From positions 54,300 through 118,299 of the forward strand of contig NZ_LWAE01000011.1 in the NCBI RefSeq assembly GCF_001623875.1: a DNA stretch of 64,000 nt. The letters run 5' to 3'. Positions within the stretch are counted from its first letter, which is position 1, and each line of letters begins with the position of its first letter. Positions 1-8,263 of this stretch are shown in pieces. This DNA is from Clostridium magnum DSM 2767. Its GTDB lineage: Bacteria; Bacillota; Clostridia; Clostridiales; Clostridiaceae. Both the position numbers and the translations under genes were made by a program. The notes below the pieces were generated by a model. It did no database searches and was not told where the DNA came from. It was given only the letters and a program-made list of their open reading frames with translations.

Positions 1-10
1 CCAACGCTCC

Positions 11-35
11 AAAAGGCGTGGCCAAAAGCCACGCC
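11..35 (-). terminator. Rho-independent terminator after trpA
   Basis: A perfect 8-bp stem (GGCGTGGC/GCCACGCC, 15-22 and 28-35) with a 5-nt loop lies directly beyond the trpA stop. On the minus strand it is followed by a short T run from the As at 11-14. It closes the trpBA transcript. A-rich and T-rich flanks on both sides could let it act in both directions. Confidence 0.8.
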
Positions 36-39
36 TATT

Positions 40-831
40 TTATTTATTCAATTCTGCCTTAAATGCAGTTATATATTCTTTTATCGTATCAATATTATAG
101 TTGCTTTTTTCCATGATATTTATAAAATGTGACCCAACAATACATCCATCAATAATATCTATATACTTCTCTACATCTTTTGCTGTACGAATACCAAATC
201 CCATCATAACTGGTATTTTTGATATGCCTTTAACTTCTTCAAGATAATTTTTTATCTCTTTATGGAAGGTTGCATCTTGTCCTGTTACTCCCATAGAAGA
301 AACACAATATACAAATCCCTTCGCCTCATTTACAATCATTGGAATTCTCTCTTTTGAAACAGGTGAAACCAGTGGAATTAAATATGGTACATTTTCTTTT
401 TTATCTATGAATTCCTTTATTTCAAAGGTTTCTTCAAAGGGAAGGTCTGGAATAATCATTCCGTCAACACCACATTCTATACATTTATTTATAAAGTTTT
501 CAACACCATAATATAAAATTGTATTGTAATATAACATAAATATAATAGGAACTTCACAGTCTTTTCGAACTTCCGCTACAAGTTCAAATACTCCTTTAAG
601 GTTTGTTCCCTTTTGAATAGATTTATAAGAAGCCTCCTGAATCACAGGACCATCAGCTGTTGGATCTGAAAATGGGATGCCAAGTTCAACAATATCAATG
701 CCTGCTTCTGCTTGAATTTTTATAATTTCACCTGTTTTTTTCATATCAGGAAGTCCAGCTGTCATATAGGTAATAAAAGCTTTTTTATTTTCTTTTTCTA
801 ATTCTTTAAGTCTTTTTTCAATCCTATTCAT
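40..831 (-). CDS. trpA: Tryptophan synthase alpha subunit
   Basis: TrpA cleaves indole-3-glycerol phosphate to indole and glyceraldehyde 3-phosphate and channels the indole to TrpB in a cytoplasmic alpha2-beta2 complex. The 263-residue length is normal for the family. The two catalytic acids are visible: Glu49 in IDIVELGIPFSDP and Asp60 in TADGP. The late phosphate-binding part of the TIM barrel (VMMGFGIRTAKD, then GCIVGSHF) is also intact. The start overlaps the end of trpB by 8 bp, which implies translational coupling. No other trp biosynthesis genes are seen in the window, so the rest of the pathway is elsewhere or upstream of the window edge. Confidence 0.97.
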   Translation of the reverse strand: MNRIEKRLKELEKENKKAFITYMTAGLPDMKKTGEIIKIQAEAGIDIVELGIPFSDPTADGPVIQEASYKSIQKGTNLKGVFELVAEVRKDCEVPIIFMLYYNTILYYGVENFINKCIECGVDGMIIPDLPFEETFEIKEFIDKKENVPYLIPLVSPVSKERIPMIVNEAKGFVYCVSSMGVTGQDATFHKEIKNYLEEVKGISKIPVMMGFGIRTAKDVEKYIDIIDGCIVGSHFINIMEKSNYNIDTIKEYITAFKAELNK

Positions 832-2011
832 CTAAATCACCTCTATCTTCAATGTATTTTGCAATTGTACTAACATCCTTATCGCCACGGCCTGACAAAC
901 AAAGTATTACAATATCATCACTTGTAAGAGTTTTGCAAAGCTTAGGCAGATATGCTAATGCATGGGCACTTTCAATTGCTGGTATAATTCCTTCTAGTCT
1001 GCATAATTCTAAAAGTGCTTCCATTGCCTGTGTATCTGTCACACTATCATAGGTAACACGTCCTATACTATCAAGGTAAGCGTGTTCTGGCCCTATTCCT
1101 GGATAATCAAGTCCTGCTGAAATAGAATATGCTAAATTAATATTCCCGTTTTCATCCTGTAAAAGATATGATCTCATGCCATGTAGTACCCCAACCCTTT
1201 TTTCTGACATTGCTGCTGCATGCTCTCCTGTTTCTATTCCTTTTCCTGCTGCTTCAACGCCATGTAATTTTACAGCTGGGTCATCAATAAATTCAGCAAA
1301 CATTCCAATTGAATTAGATCCTCCTCCGCAGCAGGCTACAACAGCTGAAGGCAATCTTCCTTCCTTTTCTAAAATTTGCTTTTTAGCTTCTTTACTAATA
1401 ATGCTTTGGAAGTTCTTAACTATTTCAGGATAGGGATGTGGTCCCAGTGCAGAACCCAAAACATAAAAGGTATCCTCTGCTTCCTTTGACCAAGTTCTAA
1501 TGGCCTCATTTGTTGCATCTTTTAAGGTATTACTTCCAGAGGTTACTGGAACAACTGTTGCACCAAGCATTTCCATTCTTAAAACATTAAGCTTTTGTCT
1601 CTCAATATCCTCTGTTCCCATATATACCTTACATTTCATATCGAATAGTGCAGCACCTGTTGCAGTAGCAACACCATGTTGTCCAGCACCTGTTTCTGCA
1701 ATAACTTTCTTCTTTCCCATACGTTTTGCTAAAAGAATTTGTCCAATAACATTATTAATCTTATGAGCACCTGTATGGTTTAAATCTTCTCTTTTAAGAT
1801 ATATTTTAGGACCATATTTTGAACTGAGTTTCGAAGCAAAATATAAAGGATTTTCCCTTCCTACATAGTCCTTCATATAATAATTGTATTCTTCCCAGAA
1901 CTTAGGGTCATTTATAGCTTCATTATAAGCAGCCTCCAGCTCTTTTAAAGTATTCATAAGAGATTCAGAAACATATTGTCCACCGAATTCTCCATATTTT
2001 TTATTTTGCAT
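824..2011 (-). CDS. trpB: Tryptophan synthase beta subunit
   Basis: TrpB joins indole to serine to make tryptophan, using pyridoxal phosphate. The protein has 395 residues from the chosen start. The PLP lysine sits in HTGAHKINN (Lys84) and the phosphate-binding loop reads CCGGGSNSIG; both match the TrpB1 type that pairs with TrpA. An ATG nine bases further upstream (2020) directly abuts the AAAGGA ribosome site at 2021-2026, whereas the ATG at 2011 lies 9 nt from it, so 2011 is the better start. The gene is first in a two-gene operon and is divergent from a SorC-type regulator. There is too little upstream space for a T-box or a classical leader-peptide attenuator. Confidence 0.96.
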   Translation of the reverse strand: MQNKKYGEFGGQYVSESLMNTLKELEAAYNEAINDPKFWEEYNYYMKDYVGRENPLYFASKLSSKYGPKIYLKREDLNHTGAHKINNVIGQILLAKRMGKKKVIAETGAGQHGVATATGAALFDMKCKVYMGTEDIERQKLNVLRMEMLGATVVPVTSGSNTLKDATNEAIRTWSKEAEDTFYVLGSALGPHPYPEIVKNFQSIISKEAKKQILEKEGRLPSAVVACCGGGSNSIGMFAEFIDDPAVKLHGVEAAGKGIETGEHAAAMSEKRVGVLHGMRSYLLQDENGNINLAYSISAGLDYPGIGPEHAYLDSIGRVTYDSVTDTQAMEALLELCRLEGIIPAIESAHALAYLPKLCKTLTSDDIVILCLSGRGDKDVSTIAKYIEDRGDLDE

Positions 2012-2065
2012 AGTTTTCATTCCTTTCTTTTACAAATCCCTTTACTTTATAGTAATATAGAGTTA

Positions 2066-2096
2066 GAATATATTTCAATCACTGAAATATATTTCA
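2066..2096. promoter_or_regulatory. Paired palindromes between trpB and the SorC regulator
   Basis: Two near-identical, self-complementary boxes (GAATATATTTCA at 2066-2077 and GAAATATATTTCA at 2084-2096) lie 18 bp apart in the divergent intergenic region. The spacing puts them on nearly the same helix face. They are good candidates for the operator of the adjacent regulator, and could control one or both directions. This is inferred from position and symmetry only. Confidence 0.45.
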
Positions 2097-2122
2097 TTTA
2101 TAAAAACATGAAGGGGAATAGT

Positions 2123-3067
2123 ATGGCAATATATGATAATAAACGTCTTGTTGTAAAAATCTGTAAATTATTTTACAAAGACAATATGAGTCAAAAAGAT
2201 ATTTCTTTAGCACTTGGCATATCTAAGCCGCAGGTGTGTAGAATGCTTAATTTTGCTAAAGAAAATCATATCGTTGAATTTACAATAAATAATCCTTACT
2301 CACAGGAATTCCAATTAGAAGAGAAACTTATAGAAAAATATTCACTAAAAGAAGCTTTCGTATTTAACTTTTCATATCAAAATCAAGATGAAGCTATCAA
2401 CAAATTAGGTGAATGCTGTGCTGAGCAGCTTGATAAATATTTTACCGATAATTCTATTATAGGTGTTATGAGCGGACGCACCATTGCAGCTATTTCTAAC
2501 TTTGCACATAAGCTCACAAGAGAAGGTTTAAATTTCGTCCCTTTAGTGGGCAATATAGGTTCACAGGGCCATAAGTGGCATGCAAATGTAATTGCTGAAA
2601 ATTTCGCACATAGAACAGGAGGAAACTACAGCCTTTTGAATGCTCCTATTATTCTCCAAAACCCAGAAACCTGTAATCTTATAAAAAAAGAGCCTTCCAT
2701 TTCACAAATACTTGTAAAAGGAAGAGCATGTAATATTGCGCTTATTGGTATCGGTGAAATAAACTTATCTTCTACTTCTTACCTTTGTGGTGCATTTTCA
2801 GAAGATGATATTACTAAACTGACTGCTCAAAATGCTGTTGCATCAGTCTGTACTTCTTACGTTTCAAAAGATGGCAAAATTCTAGATACTGAGCTAAATT
2901 TACGGTCTATTGGAATATCACTTGACGAACTTACTAAAAGTATTACTATTGCCTTTTCCACTGGTAAGGAAAAAATTGAGGCAACAAAAGCAGTCCTAAA
3001 AAGTGGCTATATTGATATTTTTATGACTTCCCAAGACATGGCTGAAGAATTACTTGAAGCAAAATAA
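2123..3067 (+). CDS. SorC/DeoR-family sugar-sensing transcriptional regulator
   Basis: A 314-residue regulator. The N-terminus carries a sigma-70-region-4-like helix-turn-helix (MSQKDISLALGISKPQVCRML), followed by the SorC sugar-phosphate-binding domain with its family signatures (IGVMSGRTIAAIS, FVPLVGNIG and ALIGIGEI). Proteins of this type usually bind phosphorylated sugars and repress catabolic operons. The start at 2123 is chosen because AAGGGG lies about 6 nt upstream; an in-frame ATG at 2108 lacks a ribosome site. It is divergent from trpBA with candidate operators between them, but a role in tryptophan control would be atypical, and the real target may be its own promoter. Confidence 0.85.
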   Translation: MAIYDNKRLVVKICKLFYKDNMSQKDISLALGISKPQVCRMLNFAKENHIVEFTINNPYSQEFQLEEKLIEKYSLKEAFVFNFSYQNQDEAINKLGECCAEQLDKYFTDNSIIGVMSGRTIAAISNFAHKLTREGLNFVPLVGNIGSQGHKWHANVIAENFAHRTGGNYSLLNAPIILQNPETCNLIKKEPSISQILVKGRACNIALIGIGEINLSSTSYLCGAFSEDDITKLTAQNAVASVCTSYVSKDGKILDTELNLRSIGISLDELTKSITIAFSTGKEKIEATKAVLKSGYIDIFMTSQDMAEELLEAK

Positions 3068-3233
3068 TAATATGTCTTTCTTCTTTTAGGATACAAGATA
3101 GTATTGAGATTTTATAATTTAGACATACATTTTTTCTCTAATTGGGAAAAAACCCATACATTTTGTGGATTATATCATATTATGTGGAATTTGGTTTCGA
3201 AATGTGCAAAGAATAAATAGGCATCTTGAAATA

Positions 3234-3834
3234 TTAACTATCTGAAGTCAGGTCATCTATAATAAATGACATATGTATATGTAATCTTACAAGAGGATTG
3301 TGGAAATCATCTTCCATAAATTCAGCTATTTTACTTAGTCTGTATTTTATAGTATTTCGATGAAGATACAACGAATTAGCAGTAGAGGTTGTGTCCTGAT
3401 TATTCTCCAAAAAACTCCTCAGTGTAATCAGGTATTCGCTATCTTCTTTTTTATCTTCAAAGCTTAATATGAAATAAGCCTTATTAGAGCTGTAGGTATA
3501 CACACAGAAGCTAAATAGTTTTTTAATTCGCTGCATATATAAGCTGCCTTTTTTTCTATATAACTATCTCTTGAATCGATAACTTCTAATACTGAAAAGT
3601 ATTTTTTGGTATTCCATCCTAACGATACGGCTTGATTATAGGCCATGGTCTCATTTGTAATTTTACCTAAAAGCAGTTCTATTACAAATTCTCTTTTAAG
3701 TTCTCCTAAAGCTTTTGAAACCTTATTTTGGCTAGTAATTTTTGCAGCTATGGTTTCAGCAATCATTTGAAGAATTTCTAAATCATTTGCTGTCCACAAA
3801 GAGGGGCTTTCCATTTTTGTTTAATCGCTCCCAA
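3234..3834 (-). pseudogene. Frameshifted PucR/CdaR-type regulator remnant
   Basis: Two overlapping minus-strand frames (3464-3814 and 3234-3536) together encode the second half of a PucR/CdaR-family activator. The first ends a GAF-like domain and enters the linker (NDLEILQMIAETIAAKI). The second holds the C-terminal helix-turn-helix with the family hallmark SLYLHRNTIKYRLSKI. The frame shifts near 3485-3500. A further shift near the start is likely, because a different frame just upstream reads LGAIKQK, as expected for the end of a GAF domain. The N-terminal sensor is missing. This gene is almost certainly dead. Confidence 0.75.
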
Positions 3835-3876
3835 AACTTGTTGTAATCAGTTCTTTCCACAAGGGATGAGGGACAA

Positions 3877-3945
3877 ATGGATGTAGTTGAAAAGATAAGC
3901 AGTAGAATAGTATTAATTAATAATGACCAAGTAGCAGTGGATTGA
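3877..3945 (+). pseudogene. ABC transporter ATPase C-terminal fragment
   Basis: A 22-codon stretch reads MDVVEKISSRIVLINNDQVA and ends at a stop at 3943. This matches the segment after the H-loop of ABC-2-type ATPases, where the family commonly reads like M.VVEKIC.R.VLIN.G. No Walker motifs or signature remain. It is a decayed end piece directly abutting other gene fragments. Confidence 0.5.
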
Positions 3946-4005
3946 ACCAGTGATAATCATTAATATGATTAATAGCCAATTCATAAGTGTATCTCTCCGT
4001 TTTAA
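3943..4005 (-). pseudogene. BlaR1-like gene fragment (partial copy of 14503-14565)
   Basis: About 60 bp closely match part of the BlaR1-like gene further on (around 14503-14565), sharing stretches such as TTAATATGATTAATA and GTATCTCT-CGTTTTAA. The orientation is the same as in the intact gene. The fragment is cut at both sides and fused to a piece of the sugar dehydrogenase tail, showing that a second copy of that locus once existed and collapsed. Confidence 0.6.
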
Positions 4006-4007
4006 AC

Positions 4008-4135
4008 CTAACAACAAGTAATAAGGATGGCAGAGGAAATCCTGATATAACTGATGATAGAATTATCCAGCTCATTCCGAAATAAAGGGATATTTAGAAT
4101 CCTTGAGAGAAAAGATTTTGTTTTAATTACATTTA
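4008..4135 (+). pseudogene. Sugar dehydrogenase 3' end fragment (partial copy of 16948-17070)
   Basis: This stretch is a slightly diverged copy of the last 25 or so codons of the PQQ-type sugar dehydrogenase gene plus its downstream flank. It shares runs such as AATCCTGATATAACTGATGA and AAATAAAGGGATATTTAGAA, and includes the equivalent stop at 4083-4085. It carries a frame-breaking change near its start and has no 5' part. Confidence 0.7.
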
Positions 4136-4197
4136 AAGATGGCAGTATTAGAGCGGGTAGTCATCGGATAAAAGCCTAGGTGCTAGAGATAGCACCT
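4136..4197 (+). repeat. Partial copy of the structured repeat, with terminator hairpin
   Basis: The segment GTATTAGAGCGGGTAGTCAT (from 4144) and the following CGGATAAA match the 3' part of the repeat that flanks the BlaR1/sugar-dehydrogenase region (13288-13424 and 17073-17256). It is followed by the hairpin AGGTGCT-AGAGAT-AGCACCT (4178-4197) and TATT, the same terminator that follows the copy at 17264. Only one side of the large repeat stem is present. Confidence 0.6.
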
Positions 4198-4272
4198 ATT
4201 CAAGTTAACTCAAGACTTTTAATTTATACATATTAGCTATAATAGTATTTAATATTGGTTCTTTTAGTTAAT

Positions 4273-5040
4273 TTAGCTATTTGAATCTATAATTTCTCTT
4301 AATGTTATATTGTCATTTCTAAATCTGGCATCAGGATTCTTTTCTCTTTTAAGTTTTATAGACTTTTGAGGGCAGAGATTTATACAAGCAAGGCAGAATT
4401 CGCATTCATCTCCATAAACAGGTTTACTATTTTTAATTAATTTATTTATAGAGATGTTATCCCTAGGACATACCTTGGCACAAGTTCCACAACCGTTACA
4501 CTTATCATTAATTGAAAAGTTTTTTACCGAATTAAAGTTAGGCAAAACTTTTTCTAGATGGCTTATTCCCTTTGTTAATACAGAATATAAGACTGTACCA
4601 TCAGGAACATGCTTTTTATTTTCAGCTACATCTAGCAATAGGCTATTTAAGTTTTCCTCAATGTTTTTGTTTTTTAGTTTCTGCTGATCAATATCAAAAA
4701 TAGGTAAGTAGTTATCAATCATAAGTAAGCTGTTTGCATAATGTATAGTTATATTATTTTGGGCTGCCAGTTCTGTAAACCAGCTAGGACCATTTCCAAT
4801 TTTGTTTCCATATGTTAAAATAGCAAAAATGTAAGGGCTTTTTAGGCTTACTCTCTCTACAAATTCACGGACAATTTTTGGTGCAGCAAATCCATAACAA
4901 GGAAAGATGATACCTATTTTTTTGTCTTCAAAACTAAGTTGATTACTTTTTAGAACCTTTGGTATGGAGTAAAGTTCACCTCCAAACTTTTTGGCAACAT
5001 ATAAACTATTTCCAGTGGCAGTAAAATAAAATATTTTCAT
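4273..5040 (-). CDS. EFR1-family flavodoxin/ferredoxin protein
   Basis: A 255-residue cytoplasmic electron carrier. The N-terminal two thirds is a flavodoxin-like domain beginning MKIFYFTATGNSLYVAK, where TATGNS is the FMN phosphate loop. The C-terminus holds two [4Fe-4S] ferredoxin motifs: CNGCGTCAKVCP and CEFCLACINLCP. EFR1 proteins are common in anaerobes and probably pass electrons between ferredoxin-type donors and flavin-dependent partners; the partner here is unknown. It lies downstream of an ArsR-type repressor on the same strand, and a degenerate copy of the ArsR operator motif (5097-5112) lies upstream, so it is probably under that repressor. Confidence 0.88.
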   Translation of the reverse strand: MKIFYFTATGNSLYVAKKFGGELYSIPKVLKSNQLSFEDKKIGIIFPCYGFAAPKIVREFVERVSLKSPYIFAILTYGNKIGNGPSWFTELAAQNNITIHYANSLLMIDNYLPIFDIDQQKLKNKNIEENLNSLLLDVAENKKHVPDGTVLYSVLTKGISHLEKVLPNFNSVKNFSINDKCNGCGTCAKVCPRDNISINKLIKNSKPVYGDECEFCLACINLCPQKSIKLKREKNPDARFRNDNITLREIIDSNS

Positions 5041-5096
5041 TTATAAACCTCCTTGATAAGCAATTAAATTGGAAATTAAATATTTAAATTTGATAC

Positions 5097-5112
5097 TTTG
5101 AAAACTATCGAA
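5097..5112. promoter_or_regulatory. Candidate ArsR operator upstream of the EFR1 gene
   Basis: TTTGAAAACTATCGAA matches the perfect palindrome upstream of the arsR-type gene (TTCGATAACTATCGAA) at 14 of 16 positions, including the whole right arm. It sits 57 bp upstream of the EFR1 start, where a repressor could block the promoter. Basis: sequence match and position. Confidence 0.5.
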
Positions 5113-5150
5113 TTGTTAGGCGAAACCAAAACTTTTTGGTTCCATAATCC

Positions 5151-5438
5151 TTATAGATTAAATAATTTGATAACATCCTTAACTAATTCTTTATTTACTC
5201 TACATATTAAGAATTTACCTTTTTTTTCAGTAGTTATTAATTCTGCATTTGCTAATTCTTTAATATGGTGAGAAATAGTAGGAGCACCTATGTTCAAAGA
5301 TTGAATAATATCCGTAACAAAACATTCACTTCCATTAGGATAGCTAGATTCATTCGATTCAGCTATTTTTAAATATAATTCTAATCTATTTGGGTTAGAT
5401 AAGGCTTTAAATACCTTTGCCATTTTATTTATATCCAT
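5151..5438 (-). CDS. ArsR-family winged-helix repressor
   Basis: A 95-residue ArsR/SmtB-family repressor. It opens with the family N-terminus MAKVFKALSNPNRLELYLKI, and the recognition helix lies in IGAPTISHHIKELANAELI. A lone Cys (SECFVTD) precedes the recognition helix, but the classic CVC metal site is absent, so the signal is unclear. The start at 5438 is chosen because GGAG lies 6 nt upstream; a TTG at 5450 would overlap that site. A perfect palindrome (5467-5482) immediately upstream suggests autorepression, and a related site precedes the next gene on the same strand. Confidence 0.88.
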   Translation of the reverse strand: MDINKMAKVFKALSNPNRLELYLKIAESNESSYPNGSECFVTDIIQSLNIGAPTISHHIKELANAELITTEKKGKFLICRVNKELVKDVIKLFNL

Positions 5439-5466
5439 AACAATCTCCAATCTTTTTGTATCAAAC

Positions 5467-5482
5467 TTCGATAACTATCGAA
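5467..5482. promoter_or_regulatory. Perfect palindromic operator upstream of the ArsR-type gene
   Basis: TTCGATA-AC-TATCGAA has 7-bp arms with a 2-bp spacer and lies 29 bp upstream of the start codon. This fits a winged-helix dimer site. A diverged copy precedes the downstream EFR1 gene. Confidence 0.6.
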
Positions 5483-5742
5483 TTGATTCTATCAAATAAA
5501 TTATTTCATGTCAATGAAAAATATTATTGATCATGCTTATCGGTAAACTTAAAAATTCGAAAGTTAGCAAAACATATTAAATTTATGTTATAGGATAACT
5601 TTGTCTATATCCATTTTTATTAGCTTGAAAAACATGATATAATTACCACTAAGTAATTCAGAATAATAAATAGGGACCTTATTGGAGAAATCTAATATGG
5701 TCTTTTAGCTTATAATATTTTTATTTTATACTGGAGGAGAAC

Positions 5743-6573
5743 ATGAATATAAATAATCTTTTTTTCCATATTCATTATTGTAATAAGAGGCAATTTAATG
5801 ATCCTTGGAAGCATAAATCAAAACTGGTTAGAACTCTTCAACATCATGAACTGTTACTTATTCTTGGAGGAAAAGGAAGTATTACAATTGAAAATAAGAA
5901 ACATCAGATTAAAGAAGGTGTGATATTTTATATTTGTCCTAATGTATTGCAGTGTATAGATATAGCTGTTGAAGAACCTATTTATTTTCTGTCAGTTCAT
6001 TTTAGTTATGCAAATGTGAGTTTTAATGACAATAAATGGAGTGTTAGAAATGAAACTGAAATGCTTTCACTGAATTCTATGGAAGAATTAAAGGATTATT
6101 ATCATGTTAGTGATGTATTTAAGAAATTAGTGGACAGCTGGTATGGAAAATTACCTGGTTATGAATTTAGTACTAAGGCTTTACTTCAGCAATTGATATT
6201 TGAAGTTTTTCAAAATATAAAAAGACAAAATCAGAATTACTCAGTATCCTTAAAGGTAGAAAAAATCATTGAATATATGCATGAAAATATAGACAAAAAA
6301 GTTACCTTAATTGAATTGTCAGAGATGGTACAATTATCACCTGCATATTTATCAAGGTCTTTCAAAGAAATTACCGGGTATTCTGTAATTCAGTTCTTTA
6401 ATAAAATGAAAATTGATAAAGCAAAAGAGCTTATAATAGATGGAAACAAAAAGATAAAAGAGGTAGCAGGAGCCGTTGGATTTACCGATGAGTTTTATTT
6501 TAGCAGGCTATTTAAAAAAGTTGAGGGCATAAGTCCTTCGGAATTTTACAGCAAAAATGTCCATGAAGTTTAA
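5743..6573 (+). CDS. AraC-family regulator (cupin sensor plus AraC domain)
   Basis: A 276-residue regulator with an N-terminal cupin-like effector domain (HHELLLILGGKGSITIENKK) and two C-terminal helix-turn-helix motifs from about residue 175: VTLIELSEMVQLSPAYLSRS and IKEVAGAVGFTDEFYFSRLF. The second carries the conserved AraC FSRLFKK signature. A GGAGGA site lies 5 nt before the start. It is followed after 89 bp by an MdtG-like exporter on the same strand, so it probably activates that exporter in response to a small ligand. The 260 bp upstream hold only AT-rich promoter-like sequence and an imperfect hairpin around 5670-5702. Confidence 0.88.
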   Translation: MNINNLFFHIHYCNKRQFNDPWKHKSKLVRTLQHHELLLILGGKGSITIENKKHQIKEGVIFYICPNVLQCIDIAVEEPIYFLSVHFSYANVSFNDNKWSVRNETEMLSLNSMEELKDYYHVSDVFKKLVDSWYGKLPGYEFSTKALLQQLIFEVFQNIKRQNQNYSVSLKVEKIIEYMHENIDKKVTLIELSEMVQLSPAYLSRSFKEITGYSVIQFFNKMKIDKAKELIIDGNKKIKEVAGAVGFTDEFYFSRLFKKVEGISPSEFYSKNVHEV

Positions 6574-6662
6574 TATTGTACATGGTATAGAGCCATTTCA
6601 TAAGATAAAATGAGGATTGTATCGGACAACAATTGAAACATAGAAGAAGGAAGGCTTATATC

Positions 6663-7847
6663 ATGGGAATTTGGAAAAGAAATTTAATAGTTTGCTGGTT
6701 TGGAATGTTTGTTACAAGTATAGGAATGAGCCAGATAGCGCCAGTGCTGCCACTTTATATAAAGCATCTTGGAGTACAGCAAACAGCTTTAATAGAACAA
6801 TTCTCGGGAATTGCTTTTGGGGTTACATTTATAATTTGCGCTATTTTTTCACCAATTTGGGGCCAGGCTGCTGATAAGTTTGGGCGAAAGCCTATGCTGC
6901 TTAGAGCAAGTCTTGGCATGGCTATAGTTATCTTTAGTATGGGATTTGCCCATAATGTATATGAATTGATAGGTTTAAGATTACTGCAAGGAGTTATAAC
7001 AGGTTACAGCACTGCCTGCACCACATTAATTGCAACACAAACGGATAAGGAACATGCAGGGTGGGCTTTAGGTACACTTTCAACATCATCTATTGCAGGC
7101 TCTTTACTTGGGCCAATGATTGGTGGTTATATAGGGGAGAATCTTGGTTTGCAAAATGTGTTTTTTATAACTGGTGCATTAATGGTTATTACATTTATTA
7201 CAACAGTTCTATTTGTAAAAGAGGATTTTAATCGTGAAGATAAAAAGGTACTAAGTACAAAAGAAATTTGGAGTACTATTTCTAATAAAAGCTTAATTGT
7301 CATAATGTTTGTGACCTCTTTTATATTAACTTTAGCATTATACTCTATAGAGCCAATAATAACAGTATATGTTACTCAGTTATCCATAAATACTAGCCAT
7401 GTTGCTTTGCTATCAGGAATGACATTTTCAGCTTCGGGGCTAGCCAGTATAATTGCTGCCCCAACACTTGGAAAGCTGTCTGATAAGATTGGACCACAGA
7501 AGGTAATGTTAGGTGCACTTATAGTGGCAGGAATAATTTTTATACCTCAAGCCTTTGTAAGAAACCCATGGCAGTTAATGATACTTCGTTTCATGTTAGG
7601 ATTAGCCACTGCAGGGCTTGCGCCTTCTATTAATTCTTTAGTAAAAAAAATCACACCAAGTTCTCTTACCGGTAGAGTTTTTGGATTGAATATGGCTGCC
7701 CAGTATTTAGGTGTCTTTGGCGGCTCAATTTTAGGAGGACAAGTGGCAGCCTATATGGGTATCAGATATGTATTTTTTATCACAAGTACACTGTTATTAA
7801 TAAATGCATTCTGGGTTTATAGTAAAGTGTCTACAAGGCTCGCTTAA
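6663..7847 (+). CDS. MdtG-like MFS drug exporter
   Basis: A 394-residue 12-helix proton-driven exporter of the inner membrane. It resembles E. coli MdtG along its whole length, for example WKRNLIVCWFGMF at the N-terminus and GWALGTLSTSSIAGSLLGPM in helix 5 (motif C of drug:H+ antiporters). The MFS motif A loop reads WGQAADKFGRKPMLL. The start at 6663 follows AAGGAAGG by 8 nt; an upstream TTG extension would add a charged, non-homologous stretch. It follows an AraC-type regulator that likely controls it. The substrate cannot be assigned from sequence; MdtG relatives export fosfomycin and hydrophobic compounds. Confidence 0.88.
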   Translation: MGIWKRNLIVCWFGMFVTSIGMSQIAPVLPLYIKHLGVQQTALIEQFSGIAFGVTFIICAIFSPIWGQAADKFGRKPMLLRASLGMAIVIFSMGFAHNVYELIGLRLLQGVITGYSTACTTLIATQTDKEHAGWALGTLSTSSIAGSLLGPMIGGYIGENLGLQNVFFITGALMVITFITTVLFVKEDFNREDKKVLSTKEIWSTISNKSLIVIMFVTSFILTLALYSIEPIITVYVTQLSINTSHVALLSGMTFSASGLASIIAAPTLGKLSDKIGPQKVMLGALIVAGIIFIPQAFVRNPWQLMILRFMLGLATAGLAPSINSLVKKITPSSLTGRVFGLNMAAQYLGVFGGSILGGQVAAYMGIRYVFFITSTLLLINAFWVYSKVSTRLA

Positions 7848-7904
7848 AGTATTTGTTTTAGAACTAAAAAATAATATTGAGAGATAAAGGATGAGAAATT
7901 AAAT

Positions 7905-8207
7905 ATGGAAGATTTAAAATTAGCAAATGAAACTGAAGTTATTAAACCAGATAGAACAGCTCTTGTAGTTATTGATTTGCAGTTAAGACGTCGTGGAATT
8001 GATACTATTGTTTTGTGTGGAGTTTCTACTGGAATTGGTGTAGACACTACTGCAAGAGAAGCTTTTCAACAAGGTTACAATCAAATTTTTGTAGAAGATG
8101 CTATGGCAGCTATAACAAAGGAAGAACATGATTATGTTTGTAAGTATATATTCCCTAGAATAGGTAAGATTAGAACAACAGAAAATATAGAATCATCAAT
8201 TAGTTAA
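7905..8207 (+). pseudogene. Isochorismatase-family hydrolase with internal deletion
   Basis: The 100-residue frame starts as an isochorismatase-like cysteine hydrolase (DRTALVVIDLQ, with the first catalytic Asp), then jumps straight to LRRRGIDTIVLCGVSTGIGV. That second stretch normally sits about 80-100 residues later, with the nucleophile Cys usually in a VCVxxT context. The catalytic Lys region and the lid are gone, and the expected Cys after GVST is Gly. Family members run 180-210 residues. The deletion is in frame, so a short product could be made, but it cannot be an active enzyme. The ribosome site is weak. Confidence 0.7.
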
Positions 8208-8224
8208 GTAATAAGGGTAAAATT

Positions 8225-8263
8225 AAGACACTTGCTTTGTTTTAAAAAGCCAGTGTCTTTTAT
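8225..8263 (+). terminator. Terminator after the truncated hydrolase
   Basis: The stem AAGACACTTGC/GCCAGTGTCTT has one mismatch, an AT-rich loop and a trailing TTTTATT. It ends the plus-strand unit before the convergent isomerase-like gene. Confidence 0.65.

Noticed and set aside
1176..1766. Two open frames on the plus strand opposite trpB
   Set aside because: They are antisense to a fully conserved trpB, have no ribosome sites and have compositionally odd products; they are shadows of the real gene.
2012..2122. A T-box or trp attenuator upstream of trpB
   Set aside because: The gap to the divergent gene is only about 110 bp, and no T-box motif, leader peptide or terminator/antiterminator pair is present.
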